41,920 bases of DNA, taken from contig JAFRLB010000066.1 of assembly GCA_017431405.1 (NCBI GenBank), positions 1 to 41,920 of the forward strand, written 5' to 3'. Source of the DNA: Erysipelotrichaceae bacterium (lineage in GTDB: Bacteria > Bacillota_I > Bacilli_A > Erysipelotrichales > Erysipelotrichaceae). Shown here in pieces: positions 15,685 through 23,998 of the stretch. The notes under the pieces are model-generated. The model searched no databases and was not told the DNA's origin. It saw nothing but the letters and a program-made list of their open reading frames with translations. The position numbers and the translations under genes were made by a program. The first letter of the stretch is position 1. Each line of letters opens with the position of its first letter.

Positions 15685-16628
15685 GTGAATATTGCATTGA
15701 ATTAAACAATGTTACCAAGACATTCGGTAAATTCACCGCTGTTGACAATGTCAACATCAAGCTGGAGCCTGGCAAGGTTTATGGTTTCGTTGGTCCTAAT
15801 GGTGCCGGTAAGAGTACCACGATGGCCATCATCATGGGAACCTTGTTCCCAACCAAGGGAAACGGAAAGGTATTCGGACATCCTTTAGCTTCACCAGAGG
15901 CTTTGAAGGTATTAGGTTATTCACCAGAATTTACAAGCTTCTATTCCGATATGAACTGTATCGAATACTTATATTACATGGCAACACTTGCCGGCTTAAG
16001 CAGTGATGAAGCCATTAAACGTACAAATGAATTACTGGATCAGTTTGACCTTAAGCAACATGCCAACAGAAGAGTTGCCAAATTCTCAACCGGTATGAAG
16101 AAGAAAGTCTCACTGGCGCAAGCCATGATCCACAGACCAAAGGTACTGTTATTGGATGAACCAACAGCTAACCTTGATCCAACCAGCCGTCAGGAAATAC
16201 TGGATACGGTAAGAAAGATGGTTGAAGAGGAACATCTGACTGTATTGATCAGTTCACATGTATTAACCGAACTGGAAACGATCATTAATCATGTCATCAT
16301 GATCGATCACGGTCACATCATTCTTGATGCCCCGATTCACGAGGCTCAGGAAAAGTTCAAGCAGGGCATCCTGATGGTAGATACAAGTAATAACGACCAG
16401 CTGTTAAGTGAATTAAACGGACGTTATGAATACACCCTGGAAGAGGGAAACATCAGATTCGCAACTGTTGAAATGGAACAACTGAAGAAAGATATCGTAT
16501 CAATAGTATTCAACAGTCAGCTGACACTTAACATGTTGAAGGAAGAAGTCCTGTCACTTGACTCACTGTATAAGCAGATAATGGAAGGAGAAAAGAGCGA
16601 TGAAGGTAATATTCAAAAGAACGCTTGA
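15681..16628 (+). CDS. ABC transporter ATP-binding protein (ABC-2 exporter type)
   Basis: 315 residues. Walker A GPNGAGKST (about 37-45), signature FSTGMKKKVSLAQ (about 135), Walker B VLLLDEPTANLDP (about 155-167), and the H-loop in LISSHVLTELE. A C-terminal extension of about 90 residues follows the nucleotide-binding domain, as in CcmA/NatA-like subunits. Start ATG 15681 overlaps the stop of the repeat protein by 4 bases, and its end overlaps the permease start by 29 bases, so the three are translationally coupled. The substrate is unknown; the gene set (ATPase, permease, propeller-type surface protein) recalls export or lipid-remodelling systems but does not fix the cargo. Confidence 0.93.
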   Translation: MSEYCIELNNVTKTFGKFTAVDNVNIKLEPGKVYGFVGPNGAGKSTTMAIIMGTLFPTKGNGKVFGHPLASPEALKVLGYSPEFTSFYSDMNCIEYLYYMATLAGLSSDEAIKRTNELLDQFDLKQHANRRVAKFSTGMKKKVSLAQAMIHRPKVLLLDEPTANLDPTSRQEILDTVRKMVEEEHLTVLISSHVLTELETIINHVIMIDHGHIILDAPIHEAQEKFKQGILMVDTSNNDQLLSELNGRYEYTLEEGNIRFATVEMEQLKKDIVSIVFNSQLTLNMLKEEVLSLDSLYKQIMEGEKSDEGNIQKNA

Positions 16629-17520
16629 AGAAACGCTTAAGATCTCTTCAATTATCATTGTCATAGCTGCCAGTGCATTAGGCGGATACATCTTAGCCCG
16701 TAACAGCGGATATTCAACCGTACCGGCCTTTCAGTATTACCTTAACGGCATTCTGATCCGCCAGCACGTTGTAGTATTCTTCTTAGTAAATGGAGCAGTG
16801 TTAATGACCATTGTCAGTTCCATATCTTCCGGTTTGATAGCTGGGGAGGTACATGACGGTACATTAAGAATACTGATCACCAAGCCTAATTCAAGAAGTA
16901 CCATCCTGATGGCTAAAATCTTAGGCATGATAACAGGCTGCAGCATCCTGATGTTCTTAGGACTGACAGTTCTCTACATATCTGAATTAGTGTTCGGCAA
17001 TTTTGACGGTAACATCGTAAAAGGTTTGTTACACTACCTGCCTGCTTACATCATCTATGGTTACATTGTCATGTTCTTCTTCAGCTCACTTGGCGTATTG
17101 TTAAGCTGTGTGGCCAAGAGAAAGGTAATTGCCTTATTACCGTTACTGGTAATCGTAATCATGATATTAGGCTTACCTATCATTGTCAGAATCACAATGG
17201 AACTGTCCGGCAATGGCGGCATGGCTTCAAAAGTCTATGCCGTAGACATGAACTATCACTTTGGTTCAATGTTCAGATGGTGCTGTGACTTATTTGGCGG
17301 CATACACGGTACTTCCAACCAGCTGGATATAACAAGCATCTTAATGAATGCATTCAGTACAATGACGATTGACATGGATCTTACCAGAAGTGATTCATCT
17401 TCATCACTTACGGTTGCGAATGATGTAATACCGGCAATATACATTCTGATCGTCTATCTGTTACTGATCTGCATTAACTATGTGAGCAGTTTCATCATAA
17501 TCAGAAAGAAAAATGTTTAA
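16600..17520 (+). CDS. ABC-2 family transporter permease
   Basis: 306 residues with six hydrophobic segments (about 12-30, 53-78, 102-128, 140-165, 170-192, 278-300) and a large external loop between segments five and six (about 195-277). The region SSGLIAGEVHDGTLRILITKPNSRS is typical of ABC-2 permeases between helices 2 and 3. GGAAGGAG lies just before the ATG at 16600, inside the ATPase gene. It pairs with the preceding ATPase; the operon ends at a UUCG-loop terminator 5 bases after the stop. Confidence 0.88.
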   Translation: MKVIFKRTLEETLKISSIIIVIAASALGGYILARNSGYSTVPAFQYYLNGILIRQHVVVFFLVNGAVLMTIVSSISSGLIAGEVHDGTLRILITKPNSRSTILMAKILGMITGCSILMFLGLTVLYISELVFGNFDGNIVKGLLHYLPAYIIYGYIVMFFFSSLGVLLSCVAKRKVIALLPLLVIVIMILGLPIIVRITMELSGNGGMASKVYAVDMNYHFGSMFRWCCDLFGGIHGTSNQLDITSILMNAFSTMTIDMDLTRSDSSSSLTVANDVIPAIYILIVYLLLICINYVSSFIIIRKKNV

Positions 17521-17524
17521 AGTC

Positions 17525-17546
17525 AACGCAGCTTCGGCTGCGTTTT
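17525..17546 (+). terminator. UUCG-tetraloop terminator of the dus-ABC operon
   Basis: AACGCAGC-TTCG-GCTGCGTT, a perfect 8-bp stem with a stable UUCG loop, followed by TT (TTTT counting the paired bases). It ends the operon that begins at 11519. Confidence 0.92.
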
Positions 17547-17560
17547 CTGGTGCATCACAG

Positions 17561-17589
17561 TTGTCAAATGACTGATATAGTTTTAATAT
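17561..17589 (+). promoter_or_regulatory. Sigma-A-type promoter of the MATE gene
   Basis: -35 TTGTCA (17561-17566), 17-base spacer, -10 TAATAT (17584-17589). It lies between the preceding terminator and the MATE start, with a GAGGG ribosome site downstream. Confidence 0.7.
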
Positions 17590-17614
17590 TCATATCAAAA
17601 AAGAGGGCTCTGTT

Positions 17615-18979
17615 ATGGACACAAAGTACATCGGCAATAAGAAGTTCTATGCGAACGTTTCCAGATTAGCCATTCCAAGCATGCTTCAGCAGCTGTTATC
17701 AAGTGCCATGGGCATGGTAGATACCATGATGGTATCAGCCATTGGCATGGTTACTCCTGTAGGCATTGCTTCAAAGATAGGCAATATCTGTAACTGCGTG
17801 TCCTTTGGCGTAATGGAAGGAACCGGCATTTACGCTTCCCAGTTCTTCGGTGCCGATGATAAGAAAAATCTGCAGAGAACCTTTGGCTTATCGATCATAT
17901 TAAACCTGGTTGTGGGAATGTTATTTTTTGCGGCCATCATGTTTTTTAATACAGCCATTATCCATTTCTATGTTTCAGACTCAGAGGCTATTGCCAATGC
18001 CAAAATCTATCTTGATCTGGTTAAGTGGTCATATCCGTTAACCACCTGTGCTTTAGCCTTTAACTATTTCTACAGATGCATACACAAGACATCCGTATCA
18101 ATGTGGATCGGCATCATTTCAATGTCAGTAAACTGTCTGGTAAACTACATTCTCATTTACGGTAAGCTTGGCTTTGCCCCAATGTCAGTTGCCGGTGCAG
18201 CCTGGGGCACGGTAATTGCTCAGATCGTTTCAATTACTCTCTACATGAGTTATTCTCTGATAACCAGACAGCCATTCTTAGGTAAGCTTTCCACAATGCT
18301 GGACATCAAACCATTCTTCTTTAAGAAGGTCATGATCAGAACCTATCCTACGATCATTAATGAAACACTGTTTGGCTTTGGAACATCTTTATATGTTAAG
18401 GCATATGCATTACTTGGTACAAAGGTTACCGATGCCTATTACGTTGCCAATACGATTACCAACATGTTCTTCTCAGTATGCAACGGCATGTCCGTTTCCG
18501 GCAGTATGATCTTAGGTGCCGAACTTGGTAAGGGTGATGTAGAAGAAGCCGTCAAGCAGAGCCGTTGGTTCCTCTATCTGGGGATTGCCTTATCAGGAGT
18601 ATTAGGCATAATCATCATTGGCGCATCAAATATATTAGTCAGTCTGTTTAATCTGAGTGACCCTTCAGTTGTTCAGTTATCAAGAGGCATTGTAAGGGTA
18701 TCAGCCGTAAGAGTTGCCCTAAGAATGATTGTCGTTGTCATATTCTCTTCCTTAAGAGCTGGCGGCGATTCAAAGTTCTTAATGTTACTGGATTGCGGCA
18801 TTGTCTGGTGTGTTGGCATCCCATTACTGTATGGACTGATTCTTGTCTTACAGTTACAGGACTTTGTATCTATTTACTTACTGGCTCAATTGGAACTGGT
18901 GGTAAGAATACTGATTGGCATGCGCCGGTTTACATCTAACCGCTGGGCAGTCAACCTTACAACGGAATTAAGCAATTAA
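17615..18979 (+). CDS. MATE-family multidrug/metabolite exporter
   Basis: 454 residues, about 12 membrane helices, with the internal two-fold layout of MATE proteins. Landmarks: LAIPSMLQQLLSSAMGMVDTMM near the start, GTGIYASQFFGADD (about 70-83), and YYVANTITNMFFSVCNGMSVSGSMILGAELGKG in the second half. MATE proteins export organic cations or drugs by Na+ or H+ antiport; the substrate cannot be told. It is monocistronic, bounded by its own promoter and terminator, with an AGAGGG ribosome site. Confidence 0.93.
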   Translation: MDTKYIGNKKFYANVSRLAIPSMLQQLLSSAMGMVDTMMVSAIGMVTPVGIASKIGNICNCVSFGVMEGTGIYASQFFGADDKKNLQRTFGLSIILNLVVGMLFFAAIMFFNTAIIHFYVSDSEAIANAKIYLDLVKWSYPLTTCALAFNYFYRCIHKTSVSMWIGIISMSVNCLVNYILIYGKLGFAPMSVAGAAWGTVIAQIVSITLYMSYSLITRQPFLGKLSTMLDIKPFFFKKVMIRTYPTIINETLFGFGTSLYVKAYALLGTKVTDAYYVANTITNMFFSVCNGMSVSGSMILGAELGKGDVEEAVKQSRWFLYLGIALSGVLGIIIIGASNILVSLFNLSDPSVVQLSRGIVRVSAVRVALRMIVVVIFSSLRAGGDSKFLMLLDCGIVWCVGIPLLYGLILVLQLQDFVSIYLLAQLELVVRILIGMRRFTSNRWAVNLTTELSN

Positions 18980-18980
18980 T

Positions 18981-19002
18981 GCGGGAAATTTCCCGCTTTT
19001 TT
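18981..19002 (+). terminator. Terminator of the MATE gene
   Basis: GCGGGA-AATT-TCCCGC (the whole 16 bases are palindromic), followed by TTTTTT. Confidence 0.92.
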
Positions 19003-19031
19003 CTTACAATGACCATATGGGCCGTATTTTT

Positions 19032-19040
19032 TGATACAAT
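19032..19040 (+). promoter_or_regulatory. Extended -10 promoter of the J-domain/TPR gene
   Basis: TGATACAAT matches the extended -10 pattern (TGN then TACAAT). No strong -35 is present, as is common for extended -10 promoters. Transcription would start near 19047, leaving a leader of about 20 bases with the AGAGG ribosome site. Confidence 0.6.
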
Positions 19041-19067
19041 GGTAATAGGTGAAAAGAGGCTGATAAT

Positions 19068-22000
19068 GTGTTTTGGAAAATTCTGGGTATAGAACCAACA
19101 ACTAATAAGAGAGAAATAGACAGGGCTTACCGTGAAAAACTGGTCAATACGAATCCTGAGGATAAGCCTGAAGAATTCATGGAACTTCGTAATGCGTACG
19201 AAGAAGCTTTAAGATACCTGGAAAGTCAGAAATCAGAATCCACTGAAGAGAAAACAGCCTTACAGTTATGGAGAGATAAGCTTTCAGACATCTATGCTGA
19301 TTTTAAGAAGAGAAATTCAGTTGATGAATGGAAGAAACTGATGAATGAAGACATCTGCCAGACCATAGATACAAGAATGATGGCGGAAGACGAACTGTTT
19401 AAGTTCCTGATGGACAATTACTTCATTACTCATGATGTCTGGGTCTATCTTGATGAAGAGTTTCATTTCGTTGAACGACAGGAAGAACTGTCAGAACGTT
19501 ATCCAAGAGACTTTGTTGAATATGTACTGGTAAACGGTGTTTCCTATGGTGATACCTTACCTATGAACATGTTCATTCCCGGGGTAGATGGAGAATGTTG
19601 TCAGAAGTATCTGGGAATTTATCTTAAGGCCCGTAAGGCTAACGGTGAAGAGGCTAAGAAGTCAATTGATGAAATGCTCAGCCTGCCTGAGCAGCACCCT
19701 TACGGTAACGCAATTGCCTTATCATATCAGATATTCTTTGAAGACAAAAACAAGATCAATGATCTGATCGAATTACAGAAGCAGTACAGTGATGACACCT
19801 TCATTGCCCTGGTTTTAATAAACGAACTGTTTCATTTGGGGAGATATGAAGAAGACATTCAGATCTGTGAACAGTTATTACAAACCCATCCTGACCACGG
19901 CCAGTTAAAGTGGCAGTATGCCATGGCTTTAGCTGAAACCGGTAAGAATGAAGAAGCCATAACCCAGTTAAATGATCTGTTAAGAAATGCCGGTGGCGAC
20001 CAGCAGAACATTTATGAAATAGACATGAAGAGAAGGGAACTGAGTCTGAAGGTAATAGAAGAGAAGAAGGCCAAGCTGGCTGAAAATCCTGATGACGATG
20101 AAGTAAAGATCGATCTTGCCTGGGCTTATCTGGAAAACTATCAGGATAAGGAAGCTGAGGAAGTAACCAGAACCTTGAGGAAGGAAAATGTTGACGCATT
20201 TAACTACTATAACTTAATGAGCAACATTGCCTTCAGTTTTGAAAGATATGATGAAGCACTGGAAGATCTTAATCAGTTAATAGAAACAATTAAGAATCTG
20301 CCGGAAGATGGCGATGCGGATACCAGAAAGAAAAAAGGCCGACTTGGGGAAATGTATGGCCGTCTTGGCTATTACTATTACGTATTAAAAGACAATGAGA
20401 AGTCCATGGAAGCCTATGAAATAGCCTTGAAGACAGCTAAGGACAAGGCGTCAATTATTACTCAGTTATGTCAGGGCGCATTAAAGGAGCGCAATTACAG
20501 TAAGCTTGTTGAGTACGCCAAAATGTTACTTAAGGAAAAGCCTGATGCCTATCATGCATATCTTTTCCTTGGTTACGGTTACTATTATCAGCGCTATGAC
20601 AATGAAGCGTTTGATGCGTTAAATCGCGGTCTGGATCTATGTAAGACAGATCTGGAACTCTACATCTTGAAGATCAGAGTCCTCATCAATAACAAGGCTT
20701 ATCCGGAAGCTAAGGAAATAATTGATTTCCTGCTTAACAATAAGCTTGAAGATGATCCATCCGTTCAGTTTGTTGAAGGCCTTTACCAGCAGTTTGCTGA
20801 AGGGAATGAAGATAAGGCCATTGAAATGTATGAGAAGGCCGATGAAACACTTGGAGAAAATGCTGTTAACTTTACCTTTACTGATGAAATGTATTACCGT
20901 TTACTGTGCTTGAAGGGTGATAAGTTAAATGCTGGTGAACAGGCCGACAGAGAACAGATGCTGAAGATAGCTGAAAAGGGTCTGGCGGTAAATCCGAATT
21001 ACTATGGCTTATTGGACTATAAGGCCTGGGTACTTACCAGAGGCAAGCAGTACGATGAAGCTCTGGAAATATACATGAAACTATTGGATAACCCAAGACA
21101 CGGTCCGGCAATTGAAGCCCAGATCGGTTACATATACTATCAGGATCTGAAACATAAGGCGGATCAGTCATTACAGTACTATCTGAAGTCACTTGAAAAT
21201 GGCGGTGATTATGCCGGTCATTTCTATGCGGGCATGTGTTACATGTACATGGGTGATCTTGATAATGCTGAGAAGCATTTCAACATCTTACAGGAAAACG
21301 AACCTAAGGAACTGGACAGCTATTACCGCATGAGTTTCATTAACGAAATGAGGTTCGATAATAAGGAAGCCTTAAGAAACATCAATAAGACAATTGGCAT
21401 CATAAACATGCGTGAAGGCAATCAGTCTTATTATTACTACCGTAAGGTTCAGATTCTAAGAAGAATGGGTAATGTTGAACAGGCTGTTGAAACAGTCAGA
21501 GAAATGCAGAACAGATACAATATCAGCTACGCTGATAAGCTTATCTGTGAAATATATTTCCAGTTCGGCATGTTTGAGGAAGCTCAGAAACATCTTAAGG
21601 CCTGGAAAAAGAGACGCAATGATGCGGAATCCAGATTCAATTGTGAAATAACTCTGGAGATGCTGAAGAATAACATGTTCATGGCTAAATTGTCCAAGGC
21701 TAATGTTGATAACCTCCTTAATGCCAACAGACGTGTGGAACTTGACTGTCTGTTTGCCCGTAATAACGGTAAGTTCAGCAGAGAAGTAAAGTTACTGGAA
21801 AACTGGTTGAAAGAAGAAGAGCAAAAAGAAAACGGTGACTTATCCAGAATATATGGAACTTTGTCTTATGCTTATTTCCATCTCGGTGATCATGATAAGC
21901 AGCTGTATTACGCCAATAAAGCTCTGGAAGTGTTGGATGAAAAATTAAATGAGTACGGTTTGTCTCAGCTCTTATACCTGACCAGAAAGGCCAGAGCACT

Positions 22001-22238
22001 GGCATTAGCTGACCGTAAGGAAGAAGCTTTGGAACTGGCTGAAAGATGCCGTAAGCATCCACTATGCGAAGACTGTCCATACCACAGCTGTAAGGACATG
22101 GATCTTTATGAAGCAGAGATGGAAGAAATATTCGGCAATGAGGCAAAGGCTCTTGAACTTATGGAAAAGGGAAATGAAAAATGGCCTGATGAAGAAGAAT
22201 TTGTCGTTGCCAAAAACTTTATGAAAAAGAAGGTATAG
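19068..22238 (+). CDS. Very large J-domain/TPR protein, partner of the adjacent Hsp70 (GTG start)
   Basis: 1056 residues. Residues 1-52 resemble a J domain (FWKILGIEPTTNKREIDRAY, then PEDKPEEF and LRNAYEEAL), but the HPD tripeptide is replaced by NPE, so stimulation of Hsp70 in the usual way is uncertain. Residues from about 200 to 1040 are made of many helix-turn-helix repeats of TPR type (for example AYEIALKTAKDKA, YLFLGYGYYYQRYDNEAFDALNRGL, AHFYAG-like turns), plus a late Cys-rich spot (CRKHPLCEDCPYHSC, about 1008-1022). No signal peptide: cytosolic. The GTG at 19068 has AGAGG 8 bases upstream. It ends 3 bases before hscC. Probably a client-binding scaffold for that Hsp70; the role is inferred. 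Confidence 0.85.
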   Translation: MFWKILGIEPTTNKREIDRAYREKLVNTNPEDKPEEFMELRNAYEEALRYLESQKSESTEEKTALQLWRDKLSDIYADFKKRNSVDEWKKLMNEDICQTIDTRMMAEDELFKFLMDNYFITHDVWVYLDEEFHFVERQEELSERYPRDFVEYVLVNGVSYGDTLPMNMFIPGVDGECCQKYLGIYLKARKANGEEAKKSIDEMLSLPEQHPYGNAIALSYQIFFEDKNKINDLIELQKQYSDDTFIALVLINELFHLGRYEEDIQICEQLLQTHPDHGQLKWQYAMALAETGKNEEAITQLNDLLRNAGGDQQNIYEIDMKRRELSLKVIEEKKAKLAENPDDDEVKIDLAWAYLENYQDKEAEEVTRTLRKENVDAFNYYNLMSNIAFSFERYDEALEDLNQLIETIKNLPEDGDADTRKKKGRLGEMYGRLGYYYYVLKDNEKSMEAYEIALKTAKDKASIITQLCQGALKERNYSKLVEYAKMLLKEKPDAYHAYLFLGYGYYYQRYDNEAFDALNRGLDLCKTDLELYILKIRVLINNKAYPEAKEIIDFLLNNKLEDDPSVQFVEGLYQQFAEGNEDKAIEMYEKADETLGENAVNFTFTDEMYYRLLCLKGDKLNAGEQADREQMLKIAEKGLAVNPNYYGLLDYKAWVLTRGKQYDEALEIYMKLLDNPRHGPAIEAQIGYIYYQDLKHKADQSLQYYLKSLENGGDYAGHFYAGMCYMYMGDLDNAEKHFNILQENEPKELDSYYRMSFINEMRFDNKEALRNINKTIGIINMREGNQSYYYYRKVQILRRMGNVEQAVETVREMQNRYNISYADKLICEIYFQFGMFEEAQKHLKAWKKRRNDAESRFNCEITLEMLKNNMFMAKLSKANVDNLLNANRRVELDCLFARNNGKFSREVKLLENWLKEEEQKENGDLSRIYGTLSYAYFHLGDHDKQLYYANKALEVLDEKLNEYGLSQLLYLTRKARALALADRKEEALELAERCRKHPLCEDCPYHSCKDMDLYEAEMEEIFGNEAKALELMEKGNEKWPDEEEFVVAKNFMKKKV

Positions 22239-22241
22239 AAA

Positions 22242-23948
22242 ATGCTTGTAGGAATAGATTTAGGAACAACTAACAGTCTGGTTGCCTGTTATAAAGACGG
22301 CAAGGTGGAAATAATACCAAACCGTCTGGAAAAGAAACTGACACCGTCTGTTGTGGCTGTTGATGATGATAATAACATTCTGGTAGGTGAAACTGCCAGA
22401 GAATACGGTTATCTGAACCCGGAAAGAAGTGCTAAGGTTTTCAAACGCTCAATGGGAACAGATAAGGTATATGAACTGGGAGACATGAAGTTTGATTCTG
22501 AAGAACTCTCAGGTTTTGTTCTGCGTTCCTTAAAGGAAGATGCTGAAGTATACATAGGTGAAAAGGTAGAAGAAGCCATCATATCAGTTCCGGCTTATTT
22601 TAATGATAATCAGCGGAAGGCTACTAAAAGAGCAGGGGAACTGGCTGGTTTAAATGTCACAAGAATCATTAATGAACCAACTGCCTCAGCGTTATCGTAT
22701 GGCGTTGGTGATTCCGGCAAGATGGAAAGATGCATGGTATTTGATTTAGGTGGCGGTACTTTTGATGTTACGATTCTTGAATACTATAAGAACATCATGG
22801 AGGTATATGCCATAGCCGGCGACAATTTCCTAGGCGGTGAAGACTTTACACATGTATTAATGGAGATGTTCTTAAGGAGAACCTATCTTCCAATCACCAT
22901 GCTGGATATAAAGAGCCTTAACAATGTCTATAAGGCAGCCGAGCATTGCAAGTGCAGTTTTTCGGAAAGTGATACAGCCAAGATGACTGTAAACATTGCC
23001 GGGCAGTATTTTGAAGAAACCTTTACCATTGAAGAATATGAAGAAGGCTGTAAGGAATTACTGGAGAAGCTAAGAAAGCCGATAGAAAAGAGTCTGCGTG
23101 ACGCCAAGATAACACTTGATGAGTTGGACCGAATCATTCTGGTTGGTGGGGCAACAAAGCTGTCAATTGTCAGAAACTATGTTCAGAAGATCACAGGCAT
23201 CGTACCTGAATTCTGCGTTGACCCTGATACCTCCGTAGTTGTCGGGGCAGCCTTACAGTGTGCCATGAAACAGCGTGACAAACAGATTGAAGAAGTTATA
23301 CTTACTGATGTATGCCCGTTTACTCTGGGAACTGAGGTAGTCAAGTTTAACGGTACATTTGAAGAATCAGGTCATTACCTGCCAATCATTGAAAGAAATA
23401 CCGTAATACCTGTAAGCAGAAAACAGACCGTTTATACTGCTTATGATAATCAGAAATATGTAACGGTAAAGGTATTGCAGGGTGAAAGCAGGCTTGCCGT
23501 AAATAATCTGTTATTAGGTGAACTGTCAATTGACGTACCTGCCGGACCTAAGGGCAGGGAAGCCATTGAAATAACCTATACATATGATGTCAACTCATTA
23601 CTGGAAGTTGAAGTACTGGTAGTTTCAACCGGTCTGAAGAAAAAGGTAATTATTCAGAATCAGGAAAACAAGATTTCTGAAGAAGAAGCCGAAAAGCGTT
23701 TTGAAAGATTACAGTATCTGAAGCAGAATCCAAGAGATGATGAGGAAAATACGCTGGCCTTGTTGAGGGCTAACAGAATGTTTGAGGAAACTCTTCGACC
23801 TGATCAGGAAAAGATCGGAGAAGCCATTGATGAGTTCAACAGAGCAATGAACACCGCAACCAGACTGGAAGTTGAAAATTTCAGAAGAAAGCTTCTGGAA
23901 CTCCTTGATGAAATAGAAAATAAGAATTTTACAGGTTTAATGGCATAA
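22242..23948 (+). CDS. hscC: HscC-type Hsp70 chaperone
   Basis: 568 residues, shorter than DnaK and close to E. coli HscC. ATPase domain 1-365: GIDLGTTNS (4-12), INEPTASALSYG (about 145-156), VFDLGGGTFDVT (about 166-177), and LVGGATKLS (about 301-309). The substrate-binding part begins with VILTDVCPFTLG and IIERNTVIPVSR, which match HscC closely; the helical lid is reduced (about 470-568). It sits 3 bases after the J-domain/TPR gene, so the two form a chaperone pair. E. coli HscC is reported to interact with sigma-70 and to work with membrane J proteins; here the next gene is a sigma factor. No grpE is adjacent. Confidence 0.92.
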   Translation: MLVGIDLGTTNSLVACYKDGKVEIIPNRLEKKLTPSVVAVDDDNNILVGETAREYGYLNPERSAKVFKRSMGTDKVYELGDMKFDSEELSGFVLRSLKEDAEVYIGEKVEEAIISVPAYFNDNQRKATKRAGELAGLNVTRIINEPTASALSYGVGDSGKMERCMVFDLGGGTFDVTILEYYKNIMEVYAIAGDNFLGGEDFTHVLMEMFLRRTYLPITMLDIKSLNNVYKAAEHCKCSFSESDTAKMTVNIAGQYFEETFTIEEYEEGCKELLEKLRKPIEKSLRDAKITLDELDRIILVGGATKLSIVRNYVQKITGIVPEFCVDPDTSVVVGAALQCAMKQRDKQIEEVILTDVCPFTLGTEVVKFNGTFEESGHYLPIIERNTVIPVSRKQTVYTAYDNQKYVTVKVLQGESRLAVNNLLLGELSIDVPAGPKGREAIEITYTYDVNSLLEVEVLVVSTGLKKKVIIQNQENKISEEEAEKRFERLQYLKQNPRDDEENTLALLRANRMFEETLRPDQEKIGEAIDEFNRAMNTATRLEVENFRRKLLELLDEIENKNFTGLMA

Positions 23949-23950
23949 AG

Positions 23951-23980
23951 TGAACCTTTTCAGCTTTTGATCCGTCTATA
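23951..23980 (+). promoter_or_regulatory. ECF-type promoter in front of the sigma-fusion gene
   Basis: TGAACCTTTT (23951-23960) and CGTCTATA (23973-23980), with 16 bases between TGAACC and CGTCTA, match the GAAC / CGTC pattern of promoters read by ECF sigma factors. They sit 18 bases before the ATG of an ECF-like sigma gene, the usual place for autoregulation. No terminator separates hscC from this gene, so read-through expression is also possible. Confidence 0.75.
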
Positions 23981-23998
23981 TAGGCGAAGGAATAAGTT

